Positions 37,948 to 46,554 of a stretch of 64,000 bases of DNA are shown here, in pieces (positions within the stretch are counted from its first letter, which is position 1; each line of letters begins with the position of its first letter). This stretch comes from Candidatus Cloacimonadota bacterium (GTDB lineage: Bacteria > Cloacimonadota > Cloacimonadia > Cloacimonadales > TCS61), in the NCBI GenBank assembly GCA_030445745.1, contig JASUTE010000002.1, positions 143,655-207,654 on the forward strand, given 5' to 3'. The translations under genes and the position numbers were made by a program. The notes under the pieces were generated by a model. The model ran no database searches and was not told the DNA's origin. It worked only from the letters and a program-made list of their open reading frames with translations.

Positions 37948-39108
37948 ATGTTGCAAGGTAAAAAGATATTATTGGGAATAACAGGTGGTATAGCTGCTTA
38001 TAAAGCTGTAGATCTGGTAAGTAAACTGAAAAAGCAGGGTGCCGATGTTAAGGTGATAATGACAAAATCAGCAGCTGAGTTCATTACACCCCTAACCTTG
38101 GAAACTCTTTCGGGACAACCGGTTGCTATGGATATGTTCAAAGGCTATATTCAGCACATAACTTGGGCCGATTGGGCAGATCTTATGGTGGTTGCTCCTG
38201 CTACTGCCAACATTATAGGAAAAACAGCCAATGGGATAGCTGATGACCTTCTGAGTACGACCATTATGGCTTGCCAAGCACCTAAATTTATTGTTCCAGC
38301 TATGAACATTCACATGTACGAAAACCCCATTGTGCAAGAGAATATGCAAAATTTAAAGGAAAAAGGGTATCTGTTCATGGAGCCTGAGGTGGGTACACTG
38401 GCTTGCGGTTACGAGGGTAAAGGCCGATTTCCGCAAATACAGGAGATTATCTACCATATTCGCACCTATCTGGAATATAACCCAGATCTTACTGGCCAAA
38501 AAATTCTGATAACAGCAGGGGCCAGTGTAGAAAAATTAGATCCTATGCGCTTTATTAGTAATTTTTCTAGTGGCAAAATGGGTTTAGCACTGGCTAGAGC
38601 TGCTCATATTCGAGGTGCACAAGTTAAACTGGTGCATAGCAAGTTGGAACAAACTCCACCTGAATATATAGAAAGTATTCCAGCGCTTACTGCTTCCCAA
38701 ATGTACGAACAAGTGCAACAAGATTTTCCTAATTATAATACAACTTTTATGGTAGCTGCAGTTAGCGATTTTACTCCGGCCAAAATTTCCCAGCAAAAAA
38801 TAAAAAAAACAGAAAATGAACTGGAATTGAAGCTAAAAAGAACTCCTGATATTTTAAAAACTCTGGGAGAGCAAAAACAGACAAATCAAAAACTTATTGG
38901 TTTTGCTGCTGAATCGGAAAATTTGGTGCAAAATGGCCAGAAAAAGCTGCAACAGAAAAATTTGGATTGCATCGTGATAAATAATTTGCAGGTAAGCGGC
39001 CAAGATGATACAAGTGTAATAATTCTAAACGAAAAGAAGCTAGAAAAAATAACTGGTGATAAATTTATGGTAGCAAATAAAATATTGGATTTTGTTTATG
39101 GGAAATAA
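37948..39108 (+). CDS. coaBC: bifunctional phosphopantothenoylcysteine decarboxylase / ligase
   Basis: This 386-residue fusion catalyses two steps of CoA synthesis. The N-terminal CoaC flavoprotein has GITGGIAAYKA, PAMNIHMYENP and the active-site loop LACGYEGKGR. The C-terminal CoaB synthetase has ITAGASVEKLDPMRFISNFSSGKMG and the catalytic lysine region KIKKTENELELKLKRTPDIL. Order and length are standard. It heads a plus-strand run coaBC-SDR-DUF3108-queA-birA in which each start overlaps or closely follows the previous stop. No strong SD is seen (GAGGTC 7 bases upstream). Confidence 0.96.
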   Translation: MLQGKKILLGITGGIAAYKAVDLVSKLKKQGADVKVIMTKSAAEFITPLTLETLSGQPVAMDMFKGYIQHITWADWADLMVVAPATANIIGKTANGIADDLLSTTIMACQAPKFIVPAMNIHMYENPIVQENMQNLKEKGYLFMEPEVGTLACGYEGKGRFPQIQEIIYHIRTYLEYNPDLTGQKILITAGASVEKLDPMRFISNFSSGKMGLALARAAHIRGAQVKLVHSKLEQTPPEYIESIPALTASQMYEQVQQDFPNYNTTFMVAAVSDFTPAKISQQKIKKTENELELKLKRTPDILKTLGEQKQTNQKLIGFAAESENLVQNGQKKLQQKNLDCIVINNLQVSGQDDTSVIILNEKKLEKITGDKFMVANKILDFVYGK

Positions 39109-39850
39109 AACGTTAATAATCACAGGTGCTAATGGTAATGTTGGCTCCTATTTAGCTAGCAGGTTTTTGCAGCGGGGGCGTAAACTCATATTAATAGTAC
39201 ACAAAAATAAACAGCGTATAGAAGATTTGGAAGCTACTAATCCGCAAACAGTTAGGGTTTTGGCAGCCGATCTGAGTAAATTGGAAAGGGTGAAGCAAAA
39301 ATTTGATCAAATAATAGAGCAAACAGGCTGGCAACCTACCGAACTTATTCACACCAGCACCGCCCGTAGCCACGATTTTCAAGCTTTGGTAAATACCGAT
39401 GAACACCTGTGGCAGCGTATTTTAATGGTAAACATAATGGGAACTTACAATATTCTAAAAACCGTGCTTCCCTATTTTAAGCAAAAAAAATATGGGCGTA
39501 TTGTGCTGTTTGGTTCCAATGTTTCGCGCATTGGCCTCCCACGTGGTACAGCTTACTCCGCTTCCAAAGCAGCAATTTCCAATTTGTGTCGTTCGGTAGC
39601 GGTGGAAGAAGCAACAGATAAAATAATTATTAATACAATTTCGCCAGGGCCTATAAAAATTGACGAGAGTCATTTTTCAGAGAGCTATCGTAAGTTCCGG
39701 GAAGAATATTATAAAGAAAAATTAAAGGAGATACCTTTGAAAAGGTGTGCTACTTTCGAAGATATTTTCGGTCTCTGTCGGTTTCTTATTTCGGAAGAGA
39801 ACAGCTACATTACAGGTGAAGAATTTTTCGTAACAGGCGGCAAGTTATGA
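39098..39850 (+). CDS. SDR-family oxidoreductase (FabG-like)
   Basis: This 250-residue Rossmann-fold protein has NAD(P)-binding TGANGNVGSYLA, a VLFGSNVSR segment (catalytic serine region), YSASKAA (catalytic YxxxK) and the INTISPGPI motif. It is most like 3-oxoacyl-ACP reductases and related SDRs, but the operon partners do not indicate a substrate. The ORF track starts at 39092. The ATG at 39098 (MGNKTLIITG) fits the family better and overlaps coaBC by 11 bases. The stop overlaps the DUF3108 gene as ATGA. Confidence 0.88.
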   Translation: MGNKTLIITGANGNVGSYLASRFLQRGRKLILIVHKNKQRIEDLEATNPQTVRVLAADLSKLERVKQKFDQIIEQTGWQPTELIHTSTARSHDFQALVNTDEHLWQRILMVNIMGTYNILKTVLPYFKQKKYGRIVLFGSNVSRIGLPRGTAYSASKAAISNLCRSVAVEEATDKIIINTISPGPIKIDESHFSESYRKFREEYYKEKLKEIPLKRCATFEDIFGLCRFLISEENSYITGEEFFVTGGKL

Positions 39851-40596
39851 GAAAGATTTTTCTAATTTTGCTGGTTTTATTTTCTCTGCAAATAGTTTCG
39901 GCTTACGAAATAGGTGAAAAATTGCAGTTTGAAGTTAAATATGGTCTTATTCCAGCTGGACACGCCAGTTTAACCGCTAGCGATACTTCCTACTTTCAAA
40001 AACCAGCAATAAAAGTGACTTCTTTGGCCAAAACCAATAAATTTTTCGATAATATTTACAAAGTTAGAGACGAAATAACTTCTGTATTTGCCCAAAATTC
40101 CCAATATAGTTACAAATTTTGGAAAAGACTGCAAGAGGGGTCCTATCGGCAAAATCGCATCCATCTTTATTATCCGGAACTAAATTATACTATGTATATG
40201 AAATATAGTTATAAAAAGCGCAAATTCAATAACACCAAGTTGGAAATTCCAGAGAATACTCACGATATTTTAAGCGCCTTTTATTGGTTTAGAACCCAGG
40301 AATTTGCAGTTGGCGATACACTGAAGATCAATGTAGCTGTAGACGGAAGTAGCTACAAGGCGCTAGTGCTCGTTCAAGATTTAGAAAATATCGAAACTGA
40401 TTTTGGTGAGCTCGAGTGCTTTAAAATAGAGCCAAAGTTGGAAGGCGAAGCGATTTTCAAACAGACAGGTAATATCTATATTTGGCTAACTAACGATGAA
40501 TACAAAATTCCCATGTTATTGGAAAGTAAAATAATTTTTGGGCACTTCAGAGCAATATTAAGAGATGGCGAAAAAATTCCTTACCAAAAAAAGTAG
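39847..40596 (+). CDS. exported DUF3108-family protein
   Basis: This 249-residue protein has a signal peptide (MRKIFLILLVLFSLQIVSA) followed by YEIGEKLQFEVKYGLIPAGHASLTA, the characteristic opening of DUF3108 proteins. The rest is beta-rich and probably periplasmic. The family is common in Gram-negative bacteria and its function is unknown. It is translationally coupled to the SDR gene (ATGA), and its 3' end contains the start of queA. Confidence 0.85.
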   Translation: MRKIFLILLVLFSLQIVSAYEIGEKLQFEVKYGLIPAGHASLTASDTSYFQKPAIKVTSLAKTNKFFDNIYKVRDEITSVFAQNSQYSYKFWKRLQEGSYRQNRIHLYYPELNYTMYMKYSYKKRKFNNTKLEIPENTHDILSAFYWFRTQEFAVGDTLKINVAVDGSSYKALVLVQDLENIETDFGELECFKIEPKLEGEAIFKQTGNIYIWLTNDEYKIPMLLESKIIFGHFRAILRDGEKIPYQKK

Positions 40597-41605
40597 TTAT
40601 TACTATCACTTACCCCCAGAATTGATAGCGCAGTATCCCAAAGATAAACGAGATGAGTCGCTTTTACTATGTTTAGATAGAAAAACGGGCAAAATAGAGC
40701 ATACCAAGTTTAAAAAAATAACTAACTATTTCCATAAAGGCGATGTGCTGGTGCTTAACAAAACCAAAGTTATTCCAGCCAGACTGCTTGGGCATAAAAC
40801 TACCGGTGCTAAAGTGGAGATTTTTCTGTTAAACCAGAAAAGTAGTGATAGCTGGGAATGTTTAGTAAAACCTGGTAGAAAATTAAAAATTGGTTCAAGG
40901 GTGGAGATTGCCAAAGATTTCACTGCCCAGGTTATCGATTATGCCCAAGAGGGAGCACGTATTGTGAAATTCAACTGGCAGGGAGATTTTTGGGATAATT
41001 TGGAAAAATACGGCAAAATGCCACTACCTCCATACATCAAAAGAGAAGCCGAAGATAAAGATAAGCAAACCTACCAGACGGTTTATGCAAAAGTTCGCGG
41101 CTCGGTGGCGGCGCCTACCGCTGGTCTGCATTTCACACAGCAGATTTTGGCAGAATTGGCAGCAAAAGGGGTGGAAATAGTGGAAGTTATCTTGGATGTT
41201 GGTTTAGGCACTTTTCGGCCAGTGAAAACAGATGATATCCAATATCATAAGATGCACAGTGAACACTGCCAAATAAGCCAGCATACAGCTCAACGCATTA
41301 ACTTGGCCAAAGATGAAGGTAGGCGGGTTATCGCAGTGGGAACCACCAGCACTCGTACTCTGGAAAGTTTTGCCGAAAACAACCGAGTGCAAGCCGGCTC
41401 GCATTGGACCGATATTTTTATCTATCCCGGTAAGAAAATACAAATAATTGACGGCTTGCTTACCAATTTTCACATGCCTGAATCCACTTTGTTGATGCTG
41501 GTTTCGGCTTTTGCTGGCTACGAAAACATAATGAATGCATATAAAATAGCTGTAGAGAAAAAATATCGCTTTTTTAGCTACGGCGATGCGATGCTGATTA
41601 TCTAG
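40565..41605 (+). CDS. queA: QueA, S-adenosylmethionine:tRNA ribosyltransferase-isomerase
   Basis: This 346-residue enzyme transfers and rearranges the ribosyl moiety of SAM onto preQ1-tRNA to give epoxyqueuosine. Signatures are YHLPPELIAQYPKDKRDESLL at the N-terminus, KVIPARLLG, GSVAAPTAGLHFT and NFHMPESTLLMLVSAFAG. Length is normal. It starts 32 bases inside the DUF3108 gene with no strong SD, so translation may depend on the upstream gene. queH in this window does the next step. Confidence 0.96.
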   Translation: MAKKFLTKKSSYYYHLPPELIAQYPKDKRDESLLLCLDRKTGKIEHTKFKKITNYFHKGDVLVLNKTKVIPARLLGHKTTGAKVEIFLLNQKSSDSWECLVKPGRKLKIGSRVEIAKDFTAQVIDYAQEGARIVKFNWQGDFWDNLEKYGKMPLPPYIKREAEDKDKQTYQTVYAKVRGSVAAPTAGLHFTQQILAELAAKGVEIVEVILDVGLGTFRPVKTDDIQYHKMHSEHCQISQHTAQRINLAKDEGRRVIAVGTTSTRTLESFAENNRVQAGSHWTDIFIYPGKKIQIIDGLLTNFHMPESTLLMLVSAFAGYENIMNAYKIAVEKKYRFFSYGDAMLII

Positions 41606-41612
41606 GAGAAGT

Positions 41613-42362
41613 ATGCCAAATTTTGAACATTCCTTTTACGATGAAATTTATACTTATAGCAGTTTAAATAGCACAAATAAACAAGCTGAGAAATTAATTA
41701 AACAGCGCAGCGCTGTGGGTAATTTCCTAATATTGGCAAATGAACAAACCGGAGGTAGAGGCCGCAGGTCAAATCGCTGGTTTTCACCTGTTGGTGGGCT
41801 TTGGTTTTCGGTTGGTTTATATAGCTTGAATGTAAATAGCAGCCTATCCGTTTACGCAGGCATTTGTATGCACAAAGTTTTGCAAGATATGTTTCCTGAA
41901 CAGGAATTCAAATTAAAATGGCCCAATGATCTCTACTGTAATGGCAAAAAAGTGGGTGGAATTCTAACTCAGTATTTGGATAAATATAAATATCATATCG
42001 TGGGAATAGGCTTGAACACAAACTTTACTGATTTAGAAGAAGACATCACAGATTTGGCAACCACTCTGCGGAGGGAAACAGCAAAAGAAATAGATAATAC
42101 GACGATCCTGACCAAATTTTCCGATATTTTTGCGATGAATTTACCTGAATTAATGGAAACCGGTAAACTAGATGCAGCCTATTTCAATCAATTTTCACTA
42201 CTAAAAAACAAAAAAATAACTTTAGATACAGATTTTGATAAATTCACTGGTGTAAGCAAAGGCATCAATAAGAAAGGTGCTATTTTATTGGAAATTGCCC
42301 CTGCTATGGTACAACCTTTTTATGCAGGCACTATTAGCGAATTCGAAAAAGGGGACAGCTAG
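41613..42362 (+). CDS. birA: biotin-[acetyl-CoA-carboxylase] ligase
   Basis: This 249-residue protein contains the BPL/LplA catalytic core with the biotinyl-AMP loop GGRGRRSNRWFSP and KWPNDLYCNGKKVGGIL. The short C-terminal domain follows. It attaches biotin to carboxyl-carrier proteins. It lacks the N-terminal winged helix of E. coli BirA, so it is a ligase without the repressor function. AGGAGAAG lies 2-3 bases before the ATG. Last gene of the coaBC run. Confidence 0.93.
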   Translation: MPNFEHSFYDEIYTYSSLNSTNKQAEKLIKQRSAVGNFLILANEQTGGRGRRSNRWFSPVGGLWFSVGLYSLNVNSSLSVYAGICMHKVLQDMFPEQEFKLKWPNDLYCNGKKVGGILTQYLDKYKYHIVGIGLNTNFTDLEEDITDLATTLRRETAKEIDNTTILTKFSDIFAMNLPELMETGKLDAAYFNQFSLLKNKKITLDTDFDKFTGVSKGINKKGAILLEIAPAMVQPFYAGTISEFEKGDS

Positions 42363-42373
42363 AAGCCGTCCCC
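42346..42373 (-). terminator. terminator of the TonB-dependent receptor gene
   Basis: GGGGAC and GTCCCC form a hairpin (42351-42373). On the minus strand it is followed by TTTTTC. It lies about 10 bases after the receptor's stop and inside the 3' end of the convergent birA. Confidence 0.7.
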
Positions 42374-42381
42374 AATAATAG

Positions 42382-44826
42382 CTAGAAACTCATTCTTAAA
42401 CCAGCCATAAAGTTACGTCCTGGCCCAGGATAATAGTAATTTTCCTGCGCCCAAGCATCATAATAGCCAGAAGTTTCGTATTCCTTGTCCAATAAATTGT
42501 TAGCGTGCAAAGTTAGTGTTACATTTGCTAAATCGAACAGCTGGGTTAAATCGTAGTTAAAATTGAAATTAACCAAAGTGTAAGGATCTACCACTCTGTT
42601 GTCATTCTCGGTGTTGTCCAGGTACTGTTTACCCACGTATTGCAGTTGTAAGCCTGTTTCGAAGTTACTACCCAGGTAGGAAAGTTTTCCCGAACTTAGA
42701 ATATTAGGGAAACCAGTTATTTGGTTGCCGCTGAAATCAAGCGCTACCGTATTCCCATTTTCATCCCAATCATACATAGTGAATTCTTCAAAATAGTTAT
42801 CGTTGTAGGAAAAATTACCTGAAAAAGCCAGGTTATAAGGTAGATAGCTGTTCAAAGATAGTTCTATGCCGCGATGTACCGTTTTGTCGGCATTACCGCG
42901 GATTGGCTGGCTATCATCATCAACCGTGCCGTAGGGAACGATCTCGTCCCGGAAATTCATCCAAAACAGATTGACTTTGAAAAGTAGGTCTGGGGTTTGA
43001 TAACCAAAACCCAGTTCATAATCGATCAGTTTTTCCGGTTTCACCTGCGGATCTTGCCATTTTAAATGATCGATTTGGCCACTTGCTGTGTAAACTGTAT
43101 CTACTGTGGAAAATAAAGGTTGTACTCCCAGATCATCGGGGCCATCCCAGGTGTCGTATAGTTCGTCATCGGTTGGTTCACGTTGAGCTTGCGAAATATT
43201 TCCGTAAATATTCCAATTTTCATTTAGGTTGTAGTTCACACCAAAACGAGGATTAAAGAAGCTGTAATCAACTTCGTAAGAATTCAACAGAGCTCCGCTA
43301 AAGTTGCCCTCTTCTTTTTGTTGGAATTCATAGGTGATGTACTGGTAGTAAAGGTTTAACATCAGGTTAAGTTTAGGGTTCAGCTTATATTCTTCATTAG
43401 CAAAAAAGGTGAGATATTTTTTATCGCCGGTGTAGTTGTAGTAATGTTGTCCAGGTTGGAAATCTTCTACAGCCGCGGGTGGGTTAAGCAGTTTTTCTAC
43501 TTTGCCCCAGTGGTCGCTATCAAATAAGCTCAGATAACTACCCAGCGTTAGTTCGCCCTGCCTATGTTGCCAGTTCATTCTACCTACCCAGCCATATTGA
43601 TTTTTTTCAACCCATTTTTGTCGAACCAAATCAGATTCCAAGCTGTCAGGTTCACTACAAAGACCATATTCCCACAGGTCTTCGTCATCTTCCAACTGTT
43701 CATAATAACCTTTTCCTTTAATATAAAATAGGCTGTTATCCAAATTTAATTTAGAATTCAGTTGATAGCTTTGATGAAGTTCCAAATGAGGTTGATCAAA
43801 ATCATCTATTTCATTTTTGTAAGTAATAGGATTATGCTGGTGATTTTCTTGTAAATCCGCTTCAGAAGATGCATCCCAGGCAGCATGAGTTAGTTCATTA
43901 CCACCATAAAAATTCAATTCAGTAAGCGAATGTTCCGACTTACGGGTTATATTAGTAAAATAAGACCATAACTCGCTGGCAGAGTTATCTCGATAGCCGT
44001 CCGATTCCATTTTGGAAAGGCGCAAGTTCAGGTTCCATTTAGGGGACAAGTTGTAGTTGAATTTCGCTCCCACTTTATAGGAGTTGTAACTGCCGTAATT
44101 AGAAAATAGCTCGAATTTATCTTTCTGCTGGAAGCTGCTGGTTTGCAGGTTTAGTGAACCGCCAAAGGCGGAAACGCCGTACAGCGAGCTTCCTACGCCA
44201 CGTTGGAATTGAATGTTGTCGATACTTTCAGCCAGATCGGGCATATCTATCCAATAAACTTGATGATCTTCCGGATCGTTCAAGGGAATTCCGTTTATCA
44301 TCACACCAATGTGTTTTTGATCGAAACCCCGTACTTTTAGGTAGGAATATCCCATACCACTGCCAGCATCGGAATAAGCATAAACATTGGGCATTTCATC
44401 GATAAGCAAAGGCAAGTCTTGGCCGTAATTACTCTTTTGTATCTCGTTTTTCGATAAATTGGAAAAAGTAACCGGAGTTTCCCGCGGTTTAGCTCTGGTG
44501 GCTGCTACTTTTATGCCTGCTTGCCTAGTAGGTTTGGGTATTAACTGAATATTTAGGCTAGATTCCAGCGGAACAGTAATTGCAATCGTCTTTTCCTGAT
44601 AACCAATTCTTTTAAAATTAAGTTCATAGTCACCTGCAGGTATGTCTCGGAAGAGGAATTTGCCCTCTTCATCGCTGTAGGCGAGTTTTTCGGCCTGGTC
44701 GATAGTAATACCAACCGAAACGATGGGTTCCTGGGTTTTGCTGTCGGTTATTTTGCCCCAAATTGTATCGGCAAAAATAACTTGTACTGCTAAGATGAAC
44801 AGCAATAAAACCACATTTTTTTTCAT
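42382..44826 (-). CDS. TonB-dependent outer-membrane receptor, predicted thiamine/thiamine-precursor uptake
   Basis: This 814-residue receptor has a signal peptide (MKKNVVLLLFILAVQVIFA), a carboxypeptidase-regulatory-like domain (about 20-95, IWGKITDSKTQEPIVSV), a plug domain (about 115-220, MPNVYAYSDAGSG..SYLKVRGFDQKHIGVMINGIPLN quoted in parts) and a ~22-strand barrel ending in an aromatic (GLRMSF). The ATG at 44826 is preceded by AAAGGAGGA, so I prefer it to the track's 44856. A TPP riboswitch with its own terminator lies in the leader, so TPP should switch it off. Together with ykoEDC nearby this predicts thiamine or a precursor as the ligand. Bacteroides has similar riboswitch-controlled receptors. 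Confidence 0.9.
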   Translation of the reverse strand: MKKNVVLLLFILAVQVIFADTIWGKITDSKTQEPIVSVGITIDQAEKLAYSDEEGKFLFRDIPAGDYELNFKRIGYQEKTIAITVPLESSLNIQLIPKPTRQAGIKVAATRAKPRETPVTFSNLSKNEIQKSNYGQDLPLLIDEMPNVYAYSDAGSGMGYSYLKVRGFDQKHIGVMINGIPLNDPEDHQVYWIDMPDLAESIDNIQFQRGVGSSLYGVSAFGGSLNLQTSSFQQKDKFELFSNYGSYNSYKVGAKFNYNLSPKWNLNLRLSKMESDGYRDNSASELWSYFTNITRKSEHSLTELNFYGGNELTHAAWDASSEADLQENHQHNPITYKNEIDDFDQPHLELHQSYQLNSKLNLDNSLFYIKGKGYYEQLEDDEDLWEYGLCSEPDSLESDLVRQKWVEKNQYGWVGRMNWQHRQGELTLGSYLSLFDSDHWGKVEKLLNPPAAVEDFQPGQHYYNYTGDKKYLTFFANEEYKLNPKLNLMLNLYYQYITYEFQQKEEGNFSGALLNSYEVDYSFFNPRFGVNYNLNENWNIYGNISQAQREPTDDELYDTWDGPDDLGVQPLFSTVDTVYTASGQIDHLKWQDPQVKPEKLIDYELGFGYQTPDLLFKVNLFWMNFRDEIVPYGTVDDDSQPIRGNADKTVHRGIELSLNSYLPYNLAFSGNFSYNDNYFEEFTMYDWDENGNTVALDFSGNQITGFPNILSSGKLSYLGSNFETGLQLQYVGKQYLDNTENDNRVVDPYTLVNFNFNYDLTQLFDLANVTLTLHANNLLDKEYETSGYYDAWAQENYYYPGPGRNFMAGLRMSF

Positions 44827-44844
44827 TTTTAGTCCTCCTTTAAC

Positions 44845-44886
44845 ACAAAAAGCCATAATACCAGCGAATGTGGAATTATGGCTTTT
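44845..44886 (-). terminator. riboswitch-controlled terminator
   Basis: A perfect 12-base-pair stem (AAAAGCCATAAT / ATTATGGCTTTT) is followed on the minus strand by a T-run and lies between the TPP aptamer and the SD. Its 15-base loop contains CGCTGGT. That is complementary to ACCAGCG at the 3' side of the aptamer, so aptamer folding and antitermination look mutually exclusive. Confidence 0.85.
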
Positions 44887-44887
44887 C

Positions 44888-44978
44888 TAAAATTTTCCTC
44901 CGCTGGTTTTACCCAGATCAGGTTCAAGGGTATGATCTCAACCTCTACTACCAGAGGCACCCCTAATTTTACCTAAAT
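44888..44978 (-). promoter_or_regulatory. TPP riboswitch (THI element) aptamer
   Basis: On the minus strand the conserved core reads GGGGTGCC, then a CCTCT/AGAGG stem, TTGAGATCATACCCTTGAAC, CTGATCTGG and ACCAGCGGAGGAAA. Flanking AAAATT/AATTTT can form P1. These are the diagnostic TGAGA, CCTGATC and P2-P5 elements of the TPP aptamer. It precedes the TonB receptor, and a TTGACA box at 45036-45041 (minus) is the candidate promoter. Confidence 0.95.
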
Positions 44979-45099
44979 TTGTGCTTTAAAGAACAACAGA
45001 GGCTACAAAACAAAAATCCATCTTAGGTGTTTGATTGTCAAAACAATTATTAGGAATCTACTTTTCACCAAAAAGTTTATGCCATCAGATTGGGCTTAA

Positions 45100-45489
45100 T
45101 TATAGTAGTTCGATCAGTAATTTTAGCTTACTGATGAACCTATTAGGAATTTTACCAGCAACAGAAAGAGGGGCGAGGATGTTTTTACCTCTTACGCCAA
45201 CCTCCAGTTTATCTTCCTTGAAAATTAAAATAAAAAAGTAGTTAGCGGAAAATATTGAGATAATGCCGGTTAAAACAACCTGGTTTTCTTCCAGATATTC
45301 TAATTTCAAATGCTTATCAGCCACCAGTTGAGATACGATTTTATAAAAATCTTTCAGGGTATAGGGAAAATCGAGCGTAAATTTCTTCCCGAATTTTTTA
45401 TCAACCTGTTTCTTGGGATTCTGCAGTTCGGAGAGGATGATAAGGATTATAGTACCTATAACTGGTACAATTAAATATTTCCAAAACAA
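45100..45489 (-). CDS. small membrane-anchored protein of unknown function
   Basis: This 129-residue protein has one N-terminal hydrophobic segment (WKYLIVPVIGTIILIILS) and a soluble alpha/beta remainder with YFFILIFKEDKLEVGVRGK. I do not recognise it. AAAGGAGG lies 5-6 bases before the ATG. It is on the same strand as the lipoprotein gene upstream (about 75 bases away) and stops about 60 bases before the TTGACA box of the riboswitch transcript. The overlapping plus-strand ORF 45035-45241 is a shadow. Confidence 0.65.
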   Translation of the reverse strand: MFWKYLIVPVIGTIILIILSELQNPKKQVDKKFGKKFTLDFPYTLKDFYKIVSQLVADKHLKLEYLEENQVVLTGIISIFSANYFFILIFKEDKLEVGVRGKNILAPLSVAGKIPNRFISKLKLLIELL

Positions 45490-45565
45490 GTTTACCTCCT
45501 TTGTTTTTAATCTATTAAGTCTTTTTCATATTTCATAACTCATTTTAATCTATGTATATAAAAAA

Positions 45566-46282
45566 TTACATAGCTTCTGGATAAAAATAATCATAGACGT
45601 ATGATGCCGCCGCTCCAACAATTGGGCCTGTTATCCAGCCGGCACCTCCACCTGCTGCACCGCCAATAATAATGCCAAATGAATCTGCAAGAGATGAACC
45701 CATACCATAATAAGAAGGATTAGGGTTACCGTTATATTCTGAATAAAAAACATCAAAAAAAGCAGCATTTAATTCTGGATAATTAGTATTCTGGTGTAAA
45801 TTATTAATATCAGCAAGAATATCGGATATGCTATCTTTGTTTTTATAAGAATTTATTATTGGTAATAATTCCAAGACATTGGGCGGCAATATGTTATCAG
45901 AATAATCCCAATTTAGTATATTGGCATCTAAGTATGAATTATTATCTATTTGTATATAGTAATCTTCATAAAAACTAATGATTTTATTTCTAACCGATTC
46001 ACTATCAAATTGTAGATTGGTATCTTTTTTTAAAGAAATAATACAAGTATCTAAAATAGCTTGAATCTTATTTTCCGATAATAGTCCTTGATAAATATAG
46101 GTTTCACTAATATCGCTGTTAGTTAAATTATCGAATATAAGATTATGACATTGAACAGAATTAACACTTTGTTTGATTGTTAGATTGTCTTCATTCTGTG
46201 TGATTTGTGTTTTTGACTCACATGATACGACGATAATAAAAATAATACATAATAAACATAATAAATTGATTTTCTTTAGCAT
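45566..46282 (-). CDS. lipoprotein with glycine-rich C-terminus, unknown function
   Basis: This is a 238-residue protein whose signal peptide ends in a lipobox (IIFIIVVSC, cysteine at residue 21), so it is probably membrane-anchored by lipid. A charged, helical middle region follows. The last ~45 residues are unusual: a glycine/alanine-rich hydrophobic stretch GGAAGGGAGWITGPIVGAA followed by YVYDYFYPEAM. It resembles GxxxG-type membrane-inserting helices found in toxins, bacteriocins and glycine-zipper lipoproteins. SD AAGGAAAT precedes the ATG. I do not know its function. Confidence 0.65.
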   Translation of the reverse strand: MLKKINLLCLLCIIFIIVVSCESKTQITQNEDNLTIKQSVNSVQCHNLIFDNLTNSDISETYIYQGLLSENKIQAILDTCIISLKKDTNLQFDSESVRNKIISFYEDYYIQIDNNSYLDANILNWDYSDNILPPNVLELLPIINSYKNKDSISDILADINNLHQNTNYPELNAAFFDVFYSEYNGNPNPSYYGMGSSLADSFGIIIGGAAGGGAGWITGPIVGAAASYVYDYFYPEAM

Positions 46283-46554
46283 AATTTCCTTCTCTTTTTG
46301 CTATTAATCAATCCTTCTATATATATATATACGATAAAAATATTAAAAGGGGACGAAAACTGTAATAATTGCATACGAAAAAAGCAGTTACAAATATCTA
46401 AAAAAACAAACAAATAAAATATTATAAATATATTATACGCATTCTTAAAATTTTACTCAAGAAAAAAAGTGTGAAATTGTCAAGAATTAATGAATAAATC
46501 AAAATCAGTTGACGTAAAAATGCTGGATATAATTTTACTCTTGCAGGTAGAAAA
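46283..46554. other. AT-rich intergenic region upstream of ykoE
   Basis: This stretch is strongly AT-rich and includes an (AT) run at about 46320-46331. At 46528-46533 there is a perfect TATAAT, with TTGACG 13 bases before it (shorter than normal spacing). Together they are the best promoter candidate for ykoEDC. I see no TPP aptamer core in this region on either strand. Confidence 0.5.

Noticed and set aside
46320-46331. (AT)n run as an origin or mobile-element site
   Set aside because: The whole gap is AT-rich and no DnaA-box cluster or inverted termini accompany it.
46283-46554. A second TPP riboswitch upstream of ykoE
   Set aside because: No TGAGA or CCTGATC core is present on either strand.
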